From an uncultured Romboutsia sp. (GTDB lineage: Bacteria > Bacillota > Clostridia > Peptostreptococcales > Peptostreptococcaceae), in contig CALESE010000204.1 in the NCBI GenBank assembly GCA_937907205.1, positions 1-23,207 of the forward strand: a DNA stretch of 23,207 nucleotides. The letters are read 5' to 3'. Positions 8,181 through 15,160 of the stretch are shown in pieces. Position numbers and translations under genes: made by a program. Below the pieces are notes generated by a model. The model saw nothing but the letters and a program-made list of their open reading frames with translations. It made no database searches and had not been told where the DNA came from. Numbering within the stretch: position 1 is the first letter of the stretch; each line of letters begins with the position of its first letter.

Positions 8181-9287
8181 CTATATATTTGATGATATTC
8201 TTACCGGAAGTAATAAATATGTATATTTAACTTCATCTGCAGGTTTTATAATACAAGGATTTACATTTGTAGTAAATTCAATGTATATTTCTTCACTATC
8301 TATATTTTTAAGTCCTTCTATAAAATACCTTGAGTTAAATGCTATGTCTAAGTAATCTCCTTCTAATTCCAAAGATACCTCTTCATAAACATTCCCTCTA
8401 TCTGTATTTGAAGTTATTGCCATTGAATTATCTCTTATTGATAATTTTATTAAATTATTTTTTTCTGATTGAGATAATAGCGAAGCTCTTTCTATACTAT
8501 TTAGAAGTTCTTTTGTATTTAATTTAACTTTAGAGTTGTGTTCTCTTGGAAGTAATTTTTTATAATCAATAAAATCACCCTCAAGAAGTCTTGTTATTAT
8601 TTTTGTATCTTCAATTATAAATATTGCATTTTTGTCGTCAAATCCCAATTGAACATCTTCCTCAGTTGATAATAGACTGTTTACATCAGTAAGAGCTTTA
8701 CCTGGAATTATAACTTTTGCATTATTTGCTACATTATTGACTGTAACGCTTCTAACGGCTAATCTATATCCGTCTATTGCAACTAAACTTATGTTTCCAT
8801 CGATTATTTCAAAAAGTTCTCCCATTAATATAGGTTTGGTTTGATCTTGAGATATTGCAAATACAGTTTGCCTTATCATATTTTTTAATAAATCTTGAGG
8901 TATATTGTATAAATCATCTTTATTTACTTCAGGAAGTCTTGGATATTCACTAGCTGAATCTCCTTTTATTTTAAACCTAGAATTTACACAATTAATATAT
9001 ATATTATTTTCTGAATCAGTTTCAATTTCTACAAATGAATCTGGTAACTTTCTAATTATATCCCCAAATAGCCTTGCATTTACTACTATTTCACCTTCTT
9101 CAATTATTTCAGCTTGTGTATGAGTTTCTATTCCTATCTCTAAATCATATCCTGTTAGTTTTAATTGATTGTTTTTTGCTGATAATAAAATACCTTTTAA
9201 TAAATCTAAAGTAGTTTTTCCATTAATAGCTTTTTGAGCTATACCTATTTTATTAGCTAAGAGCTTTTGATTACAAATTATTTTCAA
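8181..9287 (-). CDS. dnaN: DNA polymerase III sliding clamp (beta subunit)
   Basis: The 368-aa beta clamp, a ring-shaped dimer of three-domain subunits that tethers DNA polymerase to DNA. The N-terminus MKIICNQKLLANKIGIAQKAI and the C-terminal LLLPVRIS (the LLxPVR signature) are both present, and the length is usual. The start is a TTG at 9287-9285: no ATG is available at this position, and a GGAGG lies 9 bp upstream. The spacer between ribosome binding site and start is a perfect DnaA box (TTATCCACA on the minus strand, 9296-9288), so DnaA binding could touch the transcription or translation control region. It lies downstream of dnaA and ends in its own terminator. Confidence 0.96.
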   Translation of the reverse strand: MKIICNQKLLANKIGIAQKAINGKTTLDLLKGILLSAKNNQLKLTGYDLEIGIETHTQAEIIEEGEIVVNARLFGDIIRKLPDSFVEIETDSENNIYINCVNSRFKIKGDSASEYPRLPEVNKDDLYNIPQDLLKNMIRQTVFAISQDQTKPILMGELFEIIDGNISLVAIDGYRLAVRSVTVNNVANNAKVIIPGKALTDVNSLLSTEEDVQLGFDDKNAIFIIEDTKIITRLLEGDFIDYKKLLPREHNSKVKLNTKELLNSIERASLLSQSEKNNLIKLSIRDNSMAITSNTDRGNVYEEVSLELEGDYLDIAFNSRYFIEGLKNIDSEEIYIEFTTNVNPCIIKPADEVKYTYLLLPVRISSNI

Positions 9288-9336
9288 TGTGGATAACCTC
9301 CTTTTGGTTTATATATAAAAAAATAAATAAAAAACT

Positions 9337-9354
9337 TAGTAGTCATAGTAGTAG
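9337..9354 (+). promoter_or_regulatory. DnaA-trio element
   Basis: The plus strand reads TAG TAG TCA TAG TAG TAG, six triplets of which five match the DnaA-trio (3'-GAT-5'). They lie 4 bp from the DnaA box TGTTGATAA at 9359-9367, in the orientation expected for a DnaA filament extending from the box into the AT-rich tract to the left. Confidence 0.7.
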
Positions 9355-9396
9355 GTATTGTTGATAATGTTAATAAGTATCTATGTTTAAATAAAT

Positions 9397-9437
9397 ACAA
9401 AGATATTAACTTGTGTATATAGTGTTAATATCTTTGT
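9397..9437 (-). repeat. 14-bp inverted repeat between dnaA and dnaN (possible weak terminator)
   Basis: Arms at 9397-9410 and 9424-9437 are perfect complements (core CAAAGATATTAAC / GTTAATATCTTTG) around a 13-nt loop that carries a degenerate DnaA box. Neither direction has a clean T run directly after the stem, so a normal terminator is doubtful; it could attenuate dnaA-dnaN readthrough or shape origin DNA. Confidence 0.6.
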
Positions 9438-9528
9438 TATTTATGATTTAATATTTTGTACATAAATTTTCGACAAAAAAATTATAAACATGACATCAAC
9501 ACAATATCCACATACAATTGTATATAAA

Positions 9529-10848
9529 TTATCCCTTTAAATCAGAAATTATTTTGTCTATTTTGTCTTTAATTTCTTCGTTTGATTGTAGATCTTTGAC
9601 AATCTTATCATGAGCATGAATAACAGTAGTGTGATCTCTTCCTCCGAACTCTTCTCCTATTTTAGGTAACGATAGATCTGTAAGTTCACGAGTTAAATAC
9701 ATTGCTATTTGTCTTGGGTAAGCTATAGACCTAGTTCTTTTTTTCGAATTAAAATCTTCCATTTTTAAATTAAAAACAGAGGCGACTTTTTCTTTTATTC
9801 TATTTGTAGTAATTTCTTCATTTTTTGAAGTAGTTATAATATCTTTTAGAGCTTCTACTGCAAGTTCGAAAGATATATTTCTATTTGTAAGAGATGAATA
9901 TGCAATCACTCTTGTAAGAGCACCTTCTAATTCTCTTATATTTGATTTTATATTCTTAGCAATATAGTTAGTTACTTCATTAGATACCTCAATATTTTCC
10001 ATTTGAGCTTTTTTTCTAAGAATAGCTATTCTAGTTTCAAAATCAGGTGCTTGGATATCTGTTATAAGTCCCATTTCAAATCTAGACCTTAATCTATCTT
10101 CTAATGTTGGAATCTCCTTTGGAGGTCTGTCACTAGAAATTATTATTTGTTTATTTGCTTCATGTAATGAATTGAAAGTATGGAAAAATTCTTCTTGAGT
10201 TCTTTCTTTTCCCGCAATAAATTGAATATCATCTATTAATAAAATATCTACATTTCTATATTTATTTCTAAATTCTTCGTTTCTATCATCCTTTATAGAG
10301 TTTATTAATTCGTTTGTAAATTTTTCAGATGATACATATACAACTTTAGGGTCTTTTTTTTGTGTCATTATATGATGACCTATTGCATGCATTAGATGAG
10401 TTTTACCTAAGCCAACGCCTCCATATAAGAATAGAGGATTGTATGCTTTTGCTGGAGATTCTGCTACAGCAACACATGCAGCGTGTGCAAATCTATTACT
10501 GTTACCAATTACAAACGTATCAAAGGTATATTTAGGATTTAAATTTGGATAACTTTTTTTTATATCAGATGACTTAGTTTCTTCACTTAATCCTTCTATA
10601 TCTTTTTCGCTCAACACAAATTTAATATTGTATTTTTTTAATGATAGTTGGTTTACTGAGCTTTCTATTAGATTTAGGTACCTATCTTCTAATATACCTT
10701 TAGTAAAATCATTAGGAACTAAAAGTATTAAATCGTTCATATATATTTTTAAAGGTACTATTTGTTTAAAGAAAGCATTAAAGCTAGGTGGAGAAAGCTC
10801 TCCTTTTATTAATTGTAGTGTTTTGTCCCATAAAGAAACTATATCCAT
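9529..10848 (-). CDS. dnaA: Chromosomal replication initiator protein DnaA
   Basis: The 439-aa AAA+ initiator. Domain I occupies about 1-80, followed by a short linker domain II of roughly 25 residues and the AAA+ domain III with Walker A GGVGLGKT (143-150) and Walker B LLIDDI (203-208). The C-terminal DNA-binding domain IV carries the DnaA signature GGRDHTTVIHAH (402-413), which reads DnaA boxes. The ATG at 10848 follows a GGAGG site (10861-10857). It is divergent from rpmH, with oriC1 between them, and dnaN lies downstream. A perfect DnaA box adjoins its probable -35 region, consistent with autoregulation. Confidence 0.98.
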   Translation of the reverse strand: MDIVSLWDKTLQLIKGELSPPSFNAFFKQIVPLKIYMNDLILLVPNDFTKGILEDRYLNLIESSVNQLSLKKYNIKFVLSEKDIEGLSEETKSSDIKKSYPNLNPKYTFDTFVIGNSNRFAHAACVAVAESPAKAYNPLFLYGGVGLGKTHLMHAIGHHIMTQKKDPKVVYVSSEKFTNELINSIKDDRNEEFRNKYRNVDILLIDDIQFIAGKERTQEEFFHTFNSLHEANKQIIISSDRPPKEIPTLEDRLRSRFEMGLITDIQAPDFETRIAILRKKAQMENIEVSNEVTNYIAKNIKSNIRELEGALTRVIAYSSLTNRNISFELAVEALKDIITTSKNEEITTNRIKEKVASVFNLKMEDFNSKKRTRSIAYPRQIAMYLTRELTDLSLPKIGEEFGGRDHTTVIHAHDKIVKDLQSNEEIKDKIDKIISDLKG

Positions 10849-10923
10849 AATACAAACCTCCGAACAGAATAATTAACATTTTCCACAAAGTTATTAACAA
10901 AATATCAAAAAAAATATAAATTT

Positions 10924-10952
10924 TATATAATAATAATATTCATGGATAACAA
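10924..10952 (-). promoter_or_regulatory. dnaA: Probable dnaA promoter (TTGTTA-17-TATATA)
   Basis: On the minus strand TTGTTA (10952-10947) and TATATA (10929-10924) are 17 bp apart, about 75 bp before the dnaA ATG. The perfect DnaA box at 10953-10961 directly abuts the -35 box, which would let DnaA repress its own gene. In such AT-rich DNA the assignment is tentative. Confidence 0.4.
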
Positions 10953-11323
10953 TGTGGATAAGATATTAATAATAAAAATTATGATTACAAAGTAATAAAG
11001 ATATAAACAATATGTATATAAAACTATAAAGGATATAAATATAAATAAATGTAGATTATAACTAAAGTATTCTCTTAATATATATAAGTTATACACATTT
11101 ATATCCACAGTCTGTGCATAACGTTGATAAGTTAGTAATTATTATTAACAATTTCCACAAGTATACTTATAATATCAGAATAAACGTCAAATTTCAATAA
11201 CTTATACTCAATCTATCCACAATATTATACACCTGTTGATAAATTAATACACATTATTATTTATATAGTTTTAGGTAAAATAATTAATACTTTAAAATGT
11301 ATTTTTCATAGTCCAAAAACCCG

Positions 11324-11352
11324 TTGACAACTAAAATAAAAGCATTTATAAT
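11324..11352 (+). promoter_or_regulatory. rpmH: Perfect consensus sigma-A promoter for rpmH
   Basis: TTGACA (11324-11329) and TATAAT (11347-11352) are both exact consensus hexamers with the optimal 17-bp spacing. They lie about 80 bp upstream of the rpmH start. Confidence 0.9.
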
Positions 11353-11431
11353 TGTATGTGTTATGTTTACTTTGAGGGTAAAGTTATTAATTTAATAAAC
11401 GGAAATAGAATATGAAAGGCGGTGCTATATA

Positions 11432-11566
11432 ATGAAAAGAACTTATCAGCCAAAGAAAAGACAAAGAAAGAAAGAACACGGATTCAGAAAAAGAATGAAA
11501 ACTTCTAACGGAAGAAACGTGTTAAAGAGAAGAAGAGCTAAAGGAAGAAATAGATTAACTCACTAA
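11432..11566 (+). CDS. rpmH: 50S ribosomal protein L34
   Basis: A 44-aa, very basic ribosomal protein of the large subunit, full length for the family: MKRTYQPKKRQRKKEHGF at the start and RRAKGRNRLTH at the end. The ATG is preceded by AAAGGCGG. The gene is divergent from dnaA across oriC1, the classic bacterial dnaA/rpmH arrangement, and heads the rpmH-rnpA-yidD-yidC-jag run. A perfect consensus promoter drives it and a hairpin with a T run follows the stop codon, so downstream genes are probably transcribed by partial readthrough. Confidence 0.97.
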   Translation: MKRTYQPKKRQRKKEHGFRKRMKTSNGRNVLKRRRAKGRNRLTH

Positions 11567-11571
11567 TAATT

Positions 11572-11599
11572 AAAAAAGGCCACTAAAAGTGGCCTTTTT
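11572..11599 (+). terminator. Terminator or attenuator between rpmH and rnpA
   Basis: Stem AAAAGGCCACT / AGTGGCCTTTT with a 3-nt loop and a terminal T5 run, starting 6 bp after the rpmH stop. Since no clear separate promoter is seen in the 44 bp before rnpA, it likely attenuates so that L34 is made in excess over RnpA. Confidence 0.85.
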
Positions 11600-11643
11600 G
11601 TGTAGAAATTTATATTAAAGGCTGTGTTTATGGAGGATTTAAT

Positions 11644-11991
11644 ATGGACTTTAACAATACAAAAGGTTTAAAAAAAGACTCTGATTTTAGAAAAGTATAT
11701 AAACACGGTAAGTCTTTTGCAAATAAATATTTAGTAATGTATATACTTAATAATAAATCAGATCATAGTAGAATAGGAATTTCAATTTCAAAAAAGGTTG
11801 GAAATGCTGTTATTAGAAATAAACTAAGAAGAAGAATAAAAGAGTGTTATAGATTAAATGGTGATGAAAACGTTAAAGATGGTTTTGATATAATTTTTAT
11901 AGCTAGGGTTGCTAGTAAAGAGTGTGAGTATAAAGATATTGAAAAATCAATAAAATATTTAATGAAAAAATCAGGAATGCAAAAAAAGTAA
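11644..11991 (+). CDS. rnpA: Ribonuclease P protein component
   Basis: A 115-aa basic protein that pairs with the RNase P RNA to mature the 5' ends of tRNAs. The family signature RNKLRRRIKE (58-67) is intact, preceded by RIGISISKKVGNAVIRNK, and the N-terminal LKKDSDFRKVYKHGKS is typical. The ATG has a GGAGG 7 bp upstream. It lies after rpmH and 30 bp before yidD, the conserved order in Firmicutes. Confidence 0.96.
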   Translation: MDFNNTKGLKKDSDFRKVYKHGKSFANKYLVMYILNNKSDHSRIGISISKKVGNAVIRNKLRRRIKECYRLNGDENVKDGFDIIFIARVASKECEYKDIEKSIKYLMKKSGMQKK

Positions 11992-12021
11992 TAAAAATAT
12001 TTTTATTAGGAGGTCTTTAGA

Positions 12022-12273
12022 GTGAAAAGTATAACTTTTATATTACATAAGTTAAATAAATACTTAACAAATATATGTATTTATTTAGTTAGATTTTATA
12101 GAAAGTTTATATCACCACTTAAAGGTCCCACATGTAGGTTTTATCCCACATGTTCTCAATATTCTTTAGAAGCCTTTAAAAAATATGGACTTATCAAGGG
12201 AATTTTTTTGACTATAAAAAGAATTTTAAAATGCAATATGTTTCACCCAGGAGGATATGACCCTCTAAAATAA
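12022..12273 (+). CDS. yidD: Membrane protein insertion efficiency factor YidD
   Basis: An 83-aa member of the YidD family, a small inner-membrane-associated protein that helps YidC-dependent insertion. The hallmark segment FYRKFISPLKGPTCRFYPTC followed by SQYSLEAFKKYG is present, as is the C-terminal FHPGGYDP motif. The N-terminal 24 residues form the usual amphipathic, membrane-peripheral helix. The start is GTG at 12022 with AGGAGGT 7 bp upstream. It sits between rnpA and yidC as in most bacteria. Confidence 0.95.
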   Translation: MKSITFILHKLNKYLTNICIYLVRFYRKFISPLKGPTCRFYPTCSQYSLEAFKKYGLIKGIFLTIKRILKCNMFHPGGYDPLK

Positions 12274-12305
12274 AAGATAAGATAACTCCCAGGAGGTAGA
12301 GAGAT

Positions 12306-13007
12306 TTGAATATTATAAGCAACTTACTAGGACATGTTCTTAGAACAATATTTGAACTTGTCAATGATTATGGAATGGCAATAATAATATTTACAGTATT
12401 TGTAAAATTATTATTATTACCACTAACTATTAAGCAAACAAAATCTACAAAAGCAATGCAAGATATGCAGCCAAAAATTCAAGAAATACAAGAAAAGTAT
12501 AAAAATAAGCCTGAAAAACAACAACAAGAAATAATGAAATTATACCAAGAGTATAAAGTTAATCCATTAGCAGGATGTTTGCCATTACTAATACAAATGC
12601 CAATATTAATAGGATTATTCACTGTATTAAGAGAACCTGTAGCTTCTGGAGTTTTTGCTAATCAAGCTGCTTTTGATGCTGCTAATACGGGATTTTTATG
12701 GGTTAATAGTTTATCTAAACCAGATATTATATTAGCTGTACTTTCAGGGGCGAGTACATTTGTAATGCAAATGTTGATGATGCCAAAAGATCAACAACAA
12801 GGTTCAATGAAGGTTATGACATATGTTATGTCAGGTATGATGTTATTCTGGGGGTTCACTTTCCCAGCTGGTCTTACATTATACTGGACAGTAGGTAACT
12901 TATTTGCCATAGCTCAGCAATATTTAATAATGAATCCTTTAAAAGCTAAAATGGCTAACTCTAAGGAGGAAATAATAAATGAAGAGAATCATAGAAATAA
13001 AAAGTAA
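12306..13007 (+). CDS. yidC: Membrane protein insertase YidC/Oxa1 (SpoIIIJ-type)
   Basis: A 233-aa insertase of the short Gram-positive Oxa1 type with five expected membrane segments. The first (about 21-40) holds Lys34 in VFVKLLLLPL, where Bacillus SpoIIIJ has the groove arginine. A cytoplasmic helical hairpin rich in Lys and Gln follows (about 42-85), then PLAGCLPLLIQMPILIGLF. No lipoprotein signal peptide is seen ahead of the first segment. The start is TTG at 12306 with AGGAGG 8 bp upstream. The 3' end overlaps jag by 29 bp. In spore formers this protein also supports forespore communication. Confidence 0.93.
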   Translation: MNIISNLLGHVLRTIFELVNDYGMAIIIFTVFVKLLLLPLTIKQTKSTKAMQDMQPKIQEIQEKYKNKPEKQQQEIMKLYQEYKVNPLAGCLPLLIQMPILIGLFTVLREPVASGVFANQAAFDAANTGFLWVNSLSKPDIILAVLSGASTFVMQMLMMPKDQQQGSMKVMTYVMSGMMLFWGFTFPAGLTLYWTVGNLFAIAQQYLIMNPLKAKMANSKEEIINEENHRNKK

Positions 13008-13605
13008 AAATCAAGAAGAGGCTATAAAAAAAGCATTAGAACAGTTAAATGTAAATGAATCAGATTTGGAAATTGAAGTTTTGGAACAACCAACTAAAGG
13101 TTTTTTAGGAATTATAGGTTCTAAGGAAGGTACATATAAATTTACTGTTAAGGAAACTGAAATTGATATAGCTAAGAATTTTGTAGAGAATATACTTAAA
13201 AATTCTAATGTAGAAGCTATTGTAAAAGTTAAACAAGATAATAACTTAATCAAAGTGAATATAGAAGGTAATGATGCTGCTTGTTTAATTGGTAGAAGAG
13301 GGGAAACACTTGATTCTATACAGTTTTTAACAGGGCTTGCACTTAATAAAATAAATAAAGAATCTGATTTTAGGGTTCTTGTAGATATTGAAAACTATAG
13401 ATCAAAAAGAGAAGACTCTTTAGTTAGATATGCAAACAAGATGGCCAGAGAAGTGGCTAAAACTAAAAAGACTAAAAAATTAGACTATATGAATCCATAT
13501 GAAAGAAGAATAGTTCATTCAGCTCTTCAAAATGATAAGTATGTAACTACTTATAGTGAAGGTACAGATCCATATAGAAGATTAGTAATCGAGTACAAAA
13601 GATAA
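12979..13605 (+). CDS. jag: RNA-binding protein Jag/KhpB (Jag-N, KH, R3H)
   Basis: A 208-aa three-domain RNA-binding protein: Jag-N domain at about 1-55 (with KGFLGIIG), KH domain at about 77-145 with GRRG loop at 105-108, and a C-terminal R3H domain with Arg176 and His180 in ERRIVHSAL. In other Firmicutes Jag/KhpB acts with KhpA in post-transcriptional control of cell elongation and division. The ATG overlaps the yidC 3' end by 29 bp, and its AAGGAGG lies inside yidC, so translation is coupled. It is followed by a terminator. Confidence 0.94.
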   Translation: MKRIIEIKSKNQEEAIKKALEQLNVNESDLEIEVLEQPTKGFLGIIGSKEGTYKFTVKETEIDIAKNFVENILKNSNVEAIVKVKQDNNLIKVNIEGNDAACLIGRRGETLDSIQFLTGLALNKINKESDFRVLVDIENYRSKREDSLVRYANKMAREVAKTKKTKKLDYMNPYERRIVHSALQNDKYVTTYSEGTDPYRRLVIEYKR

Positions 13606-13609
13606 ATAT

Positions 13610-13641
13610 AAACCTCCTAATTAATAGGGGGTTTTATTTTT
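13610..13641 (+). terminator. Terminator after jag
   Basis: Arms AAACCTCCTA and TAGGGGGTTT form a 10-bp stem with one T-G wobble and a 5-nt loop, followed by a T-rich tail. It ends the rpmH-rnpA-yidD-yidC-jag unit. Confidence 0.8.
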
Positions 13642-13725
13642 GCTTTTTGTTTTATATAATGATAAGATTAAGGAAAGAATTAAAGTAACGAAAAATAAAA
13701 TTTATATAACTAAGAGGTGATAAAT

Positions 13726-15105
13726 TTGTATATAGATGATACTATAGCAGCAATTGCAACAGCACCAGGTGAAGGTGGTATAGGAATAATAAGAATAAGT
13801 GGAGATAGATCCTTAGATGTTGCGGAACAAATATTTAAATCTATGTCTAAAAAGTCAATAAAGGAATATAATATAAGAACTTTAATTTATGGACATATAG
13901 TAGATAAAGATAAGATAATAGATGAAGTATTAGTTGCATATATGAAAGGTCCAAATTCATATACAGCTGAAGATGTAATTGAAATAAATTGTCACGGTGG
14001 ATTTATTTCGGTTAAGAAGATATTAGAACTTATATTATCTAAAGATGTAAGACTAGCAGATGAAGGAGAATTTACGAAAAGAGCATTTTTAAATGGTAGA
14101 ATAGATTTATCACAAGCAGAAGCTATAATAGATGTAATAAAGGCAAAAACAGATACGGCTCATGAAGTAGCACAAAGTCACCTAGAAGGAGCTTTAGCTA
14201 CAAAAATAAAAGAATTAAGAATGAGTATTACAGAGGTATTAGCTCATTTAACAGTTTCAATAGATTTTTCAGAAGAAGATGTTGAAGAAATAACATACAG
14301 AACACTTAGAGAAAAATCAGAAGAAATTAGAAAAGAAATTAAAAAACTTTATGATACAGCTGAGAGTGGGAAAATACTAAGAGATGGTTTAAAAACAGTT
14401 ATAGTAGGTAAACCGAATGTAGGGAAATCTTCATTACTTAATTCTATATTAGGAGAAAATAGGGCAATAGTAACAGATATAGCTGGAACAACAAGAGATG
14501 TTATAGAAGAATTTGTAAATATAAAAGGAATTCCACTTAAGATAGTAGATACAGCTGGAATTAGAGAAACTGAAGATGTAGTTGAAAAGATAGGTGTAGA
14601 GAAATCTAAAAAATCTTTAAATTTAGCAGATTTAGTTATAATGGTTCTAGATTCATCAAGAAAATTAGATTATGAAGATATAGAAATACTTGAACAATTA
14701 AAGAATAAAAAATCTATAGTTCTATTAAACAAAACAGATTTAGATAAACAAATAGAGTTAGATAAAGTTAAGGAATATGTATCTGAGGATAATATAATAA
14801 AAATATCAGCTCTTAGACATGAAGGAATAGAACAATTACAAGATAAGATAGAAGATATGGTATATGGTGGTGCTGTTAAAAATTCTTCTAGCTTAATGAT
14901 AACAAACTCTAGACATAAAGATGCACTATTTAAAGCTTATGAGTCTATAAATGATGCTATTGGAGCAATAGAACAATATATGCCATATGACTTTATAGAA
15001 GTAGATTTTAAAAATATCTGGGATTATCTAGGTTATATAAATGGAGATACAGTAACAGAAGATTTATTAGACACAATATTTGCAAACTTCTGTATAGGAA
15101 AATAA
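13726..15105 (+). CDS. mnmE: tRNA modification GTPase MnmE (TrmE)
   Basis: A 459-aa GTPase that, with MnmG, modifies U34 of certain tRNAs. The N-terminal folate-binding domain starts DDTIAAIATAPGEGGIGIIR. The G domain has Walker A GKPNVGKS (228-235), GTTRD (254-258), DTAG (275-278) and NKTD (about 334), and the protein ends in the invariant CIGK, whose Cys is catalytic. I choose the TTG at 13726: a GTG nine bases upstream lies inside the ribosome binding site (AGAGGTG), which is well spaced from the TTG. A TATAAT at 13655-13660 is the likely -10 box. mnmG follows after 55 bp that contain a parS-like site. Confidence 0.95.
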   Translation: MYIDDTIAAIATAPGEGGIGIIRISGDRSLDVAEQIFKSMSKKSIKEYNIRTLIYGHIVDKDKIIDEVLVAYMKGPNSYTAEDVIEINCHGGFISVKKILELILSKDVRLADEGEFTKRAFLNGRIDLSQAEAIIDVIKAKTDTAHEVAQSHLEGALATKIKELRMSITEVLAHLTVSIDFSEEDVEEITYRTLREKSEEIRKEIKKLYDTAESGKILRDGLKTVIVGKPNVGKSSLLNSILGENRAIVTDIAGTTRDVIEEFVNIKGIPLKIVDTAGIRETEDVVEKIGVEKSKKSLNLADLVIMVLDSSRKLDYEDIEILEQLKNKKSIVLLNKTDLDKQIELDKVKEYVSEDNIIKISALRHEGIEQLQDKIEDMVYGGAVKNSSSLMITNSRHKDALFKAYESINDAIGAIEQYMPYDFIEVDFKNIWDYLGYINGDTVTEDLLDTIFANFCIGK

Positions 15106-15116
15106 AAAATATATAA

Positions 15117-15132
15117 TGTTTATCGTGAAACA
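15117..15132 (+). promoter_or_regulatory. parS-like site (14 of 16 bp match)
   Basis: TGTTTATCGTGAAACA matches the Firmicute parS consensus TGTTTCACGTGAAACA at 14 of 16 positions; one half-site (CGTGAAACA) is perfect, the other differs at two core positions. It lies in the mnmE-mnmG gap, about 4 kb from the oriC1 boxes and 4.4 kb upstream of spo0J, where origin-proximal parS sites are expected. Confidence 0.55.
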
Positions 15133-15160
15133 TTGAAATTTTTACAGAAAGGATACAAAC

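Larger units (their letters stand above)
9288..9528. other. oriC2: dnaA-dnaN intergenic unwinding region with DnaA boxes
   Basis: This 241-bp spacer holds a perfect DnaA box TGTGGATAA at 9288-9296, an AT-only-like tract (about 9303-9336), DnaA-trio repeats (9337-9354), and one-mismatch boxes TGTTGATAA (9359-9367), TGTGTATAT (9412-9420), TGTACATAA (9457-9465), TTATAAACA (9482-9490) and ATATCCACA (9504-9512). Box, 4-nt spacer, TAG trios and AT-rich tract occur in the order of the basal unwinding system described in B. subtilis. In C. difficile the unwinding region was mapped to this same intergenic position. Function here is inferred from sequence. Confidence 0.78.
10849..11431. other. oriC1: dnaA-rpmH intergenic region with clustered DnaA boxes
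   Basis: 583 bp without a gene, extremely AT-rich. Boxes matching TTATNCACA: TGTGGATAA (10953-10961, minus), TTATACACA (11089-11097, plus) and TGTGCATAA (11113-11121, minus). One-mismatch boxes: TTTTCCACA (10879), TTATTAACA (10891), ATATCCACA (11101), CTATCCACA (11213), TTATACACC (11225), TGTTGATAA (11234, minus) and TAATACACA (11245). Two dense clusters (11089-11130 and 11213-11253) contain boxes stepped by about 12 bp. The region also holds the dnaA and rpmH promoters. Together with 9288-9528 it forms a bipartite origin flanking dnaA. Confidence 0.88.

Noticed and set aside
8339..9123. Plus-strand open frames inside dnaN, and similar antisense frames over gyrB, recF, rsbW, jag and rsmG
   Set aside because: They are shadows of well-identified genes in low-complexity antisense frames, with no ribosome binding sites or recognisable domains.
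10923..11108. 61-aa open frame in the dnaA-rpmH gap (minus strand)
   Set aside because: Low-complexity Ile/Tyr/Leu-rich translation of AT-rich origin DNA crossing DnaA boxes, without a ribosome binding site.
12246..12257. Internal ribosome-binding-like AGGAGGATATG at the yidD 3' end
   Set aside because: It encodes the conserved HPGGYDP motif of YidD; the ATG in it would open only a trivial frame.
13717..13725. GTG at 13717 as mnmE start, giving a 462-aa protein
   Set aside because: The GTG is part of the AGAGGTG ribosome binding site for the TTG at 13726, and known MnmE proteins begin near the DDTIAAIATAPG segment.
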